Shown: piece after piece, positions 5,471-6,382 of the stretch
How the letters are laid out: each line of letters opens with the position of its first letter
Numbering within the stretch: the first letter of the stretch is position 1
Assembly (NCBI GenBank): GCA_026389955.1
Contig: JAPLGY010000646.1
Location: 1 to 6,382 of the forward strand
Origin: Caldilinea sp.
Lineage (GTDB): Bacteria; Chloroflexota; Anaerolineae; Caldilineales; Caldilineaceae
DNA: 6,382 bases
Direction: 5' to 3'
The notes under the pieces: generated by a model
What the model saw: the letters and a program-made list of their open reading frames with translations, nothing else
Database searches by the model: none
Told to the model about the DNA's origin: nothing
Made by a program: the position numbers and the translations under genes

Positions 5471-6382
5471 TCAGCGCAGCCGCCGGGCTTTCACATACAG
5501 CGTATAGCTCTGCCAACGCACCGTCTGGCCAGAGAGCTGGCGTTCGCAGACCTGGGCGATCTGGGCAATCTCTGCCGGGTTCAGCCAGCCAGCCAGGCGG
5601 TCGGTGTAGGCGGGCCTCCCGCTGCGGGCAGGGGTAAACCAGCGCGCCAGGGTGGCAGGTGTGATCGGCTGGTCGTTGGTGTCAAAATGGCCCTCTCCGC
5701 CTGCAGCCAGCCCGGCAGCCTGCAGGGCAGCCAGCAGTTCCTCCACATCCCAGTTGACCAGTGGGTCGCTGGCGTCGGCGTAGATCGTCTCCTCCGCAGC
5801 CTGCCAGCGGCACAGCAGATCAGGGTCGAGCAGCTGGCCGTCCACCAACGCATAGACCCGCTGGCTGCGTCGCGGCACCCGTTCTGCCAGGCTCAGGATG
5901 CCGGCGGGCGCAAGCAGTTGCGCCAGCAGGCGGCTGGCAGCCCCTTTGTCTGGCTCGTCGAGCAGGGCGTTGTAGCCGACGATCGCATCGAAGCGGAGCC
6001 CGGCTCCCTGGCTGGGCAGCACGAGAGGCAGTTCCTCCAGCGTGCCTTCCAGAATGTGCGGACGTTCGATCGGCGGGAGCCGCTCGGCAAGCTGGCGCAG
6101 CGCCTCCGCATCCCGGCGGCTGCGTGCCAGCGCGTAGACCCCCCCTTCAGGAACTCGGCGCACCGCTTCCCAGGCAAGCAGCCCGCTGGCAGCCTTGAGG
6201 TCCAACACCAGGCTGTGGCCGCGCAGCTGGGCAGCGTCGCACACCCGGTCGCGCAGCTGGCCGAGCCGTTCGCCCGCCCCCGAGAGGGTGCGCTGCAGCC
6301 AGCGCGCACGCGCCGGGTCGTCGGGCGAGTGCGTCAAAACCTCCCCGCGCGGTTCTTCTGCGTCCAGCATTGCGGCCAGCTG
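5471..6382 (-). CDS. C-terminal methyltransferase-like domain of a probable RarA (AAA+) fusion protein, 5' end outside the window
   Basis: The frame is open from the right edge (first visible residues [14 protein letters not shown]) to TGA 5471-5473, giving 303 visible residues. It has a Rossmann, SAM-methyltransferase-like core: [14 protein letters not shown] helix, motif I region [20 protein letters not shown] (~58-77), [11 protein letters not shown] (motif II), then [11 protein letters not shown] (~131-141), [17 protein letters not shown], and [25 protein letters not shown]. This matches my recollection of the 'unknown domain' fused after RarA/MgsA (replication-associated recombination ATPase) in cyanobacteria and related proteins. 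The AAA+ part would lie to the right and is not seen here, so the fusion is inference. Motif I is degenerate (DLKAASG rather than DxGxGxG), so SAM binding is uncertain. The C-terminal ~80 residues ([12 protein letters not shown] to [10 protein letters not shown]) are a basic helical segment. The stop lies 77 bp upstream of mnmA on the same strand. Confidence 0.78.
   Translation of the reverse strand, partial: QLAAMLDAEEPRGEVLTHSPDDPARARWLQRTLSGAGERLGQLRDRVCDAAQLRGHSLVLDLKAASGLLAWEAVRRVPEGGVYALARSRRDAEALRQLAERLPPIERPHILEGTLEELPLVLPSQGAGLRFDAIVGYNALLDEPDKGAASRLLAQLLAPAGILSLAERVPRRSQRVYALVDGQLLDPDLLCRWQAAEETIYADASDPLVNWDVEELLAALQAAGLAAGGEGHFDTNDQPITPATLARWFTPARSGRPAYTDRLAGWLNPAEIAQIAQVCERQLSGQTVRWQSYTLYVKARRLR

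Noticed and set aside
4236..5507. Long open frame (423 codons) on the plus strand antisense to mnmA
   Set aside because: It mirrors the clearly real mnmA frame. High-GC codon use leaves antisense frames open, and its translation shows no recognisable domain.
5394..5516. Upstream extension of mnmA by 41 codons to a start at 5516
   Set aside because: The added residues do not resemble MnmA N-termini, overlap the upstream gene and push the PP-loop far from the N-terminus. ATG 5393 fits the family.
5584..5598. CAGC/CCAG microrepeat (ccagccagccagcc)
   Set aside because: It lies within coding sequence for an ordinary Ala-Gly-Trp-Leu stretch, and short CCAG runs are common here because of Leu, Ala and Trp codon use.

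Overview
The window is GC-rich, gene-dense bacterial DNA. I see six protein genes plus the tail of a seventh, no RNA gene, no CRISPR array and no insertion sequence. Six of the seven genes read on the minus strand; only the fragment at the left edge reads on the plus strand. The mix suggests a Chloroflexota-type organism (Caldilineae/Anaerolineae-like): a RarA-associated methyltransferase-like domain best known from cyanobacteria and Chloroflexi, a small membrane protein of a style I associate with Chloroflexi, and a YhcX-type GNAT-nitrilase fusion. This placement is inference from protein character, not from a database search.

Layout from left to right. Positions 1-164 (+) hold the C-terminus of a HpcH/HpaI (CitE-like) aldolase/lyase. 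It converges, across only 9 bp, on a minus-strand operon that is read right to left as an MFS transporter (2380-3618), recX (1745-2383) and a GNAT-nitrilase fusion protein (174-1748). Both junctions in this operon are stop/start overlaps (GTGA and ATGA), so the three genes are probably translationally coupled. An extended -10 promoter lies about 80 bp upstream of the MFS gene. A GTTC-N7-GTTC direct repeat sits on the predicted transcription start; this is the form of an alphaproteobacterial-type LexA box and is interesting because recX is a typical SOS gene.

Upstream of a 267-bp spacer carrying a 13-bp tandem repeat is a second minus-strand unit. It contains mnmA (tRNA 2-thiouridylase, 4221-5393) and a one-helix membrane protein of unknown function (3886-4224), again joined by an ATGA overlap. 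The mnmA ATG has no Shine-Dalgarno sequence, and a -10-like box sits 6 bp upstream, so the mRNA may be leaderless. Further upstream, running off the right edge, is the C-terminal methyltransferase-like domain of what is probably a RarA (AAA+ ATPase) fusion protein.

The most notable observation is in the GNAT-nitrilase protein. Its reading frame is intact and the family scaffold is well kept, but the catalytic cysteine position is Gly (residue 382) and the catalytic lysine position is Ala (residue 348), while the catalytic glutamate (residue 272) is kept. The nitrilase half looks like a pseudoenzyme attached to a GNAT domain that appears intact. I did not find a convincing wholly new multi-gene system.
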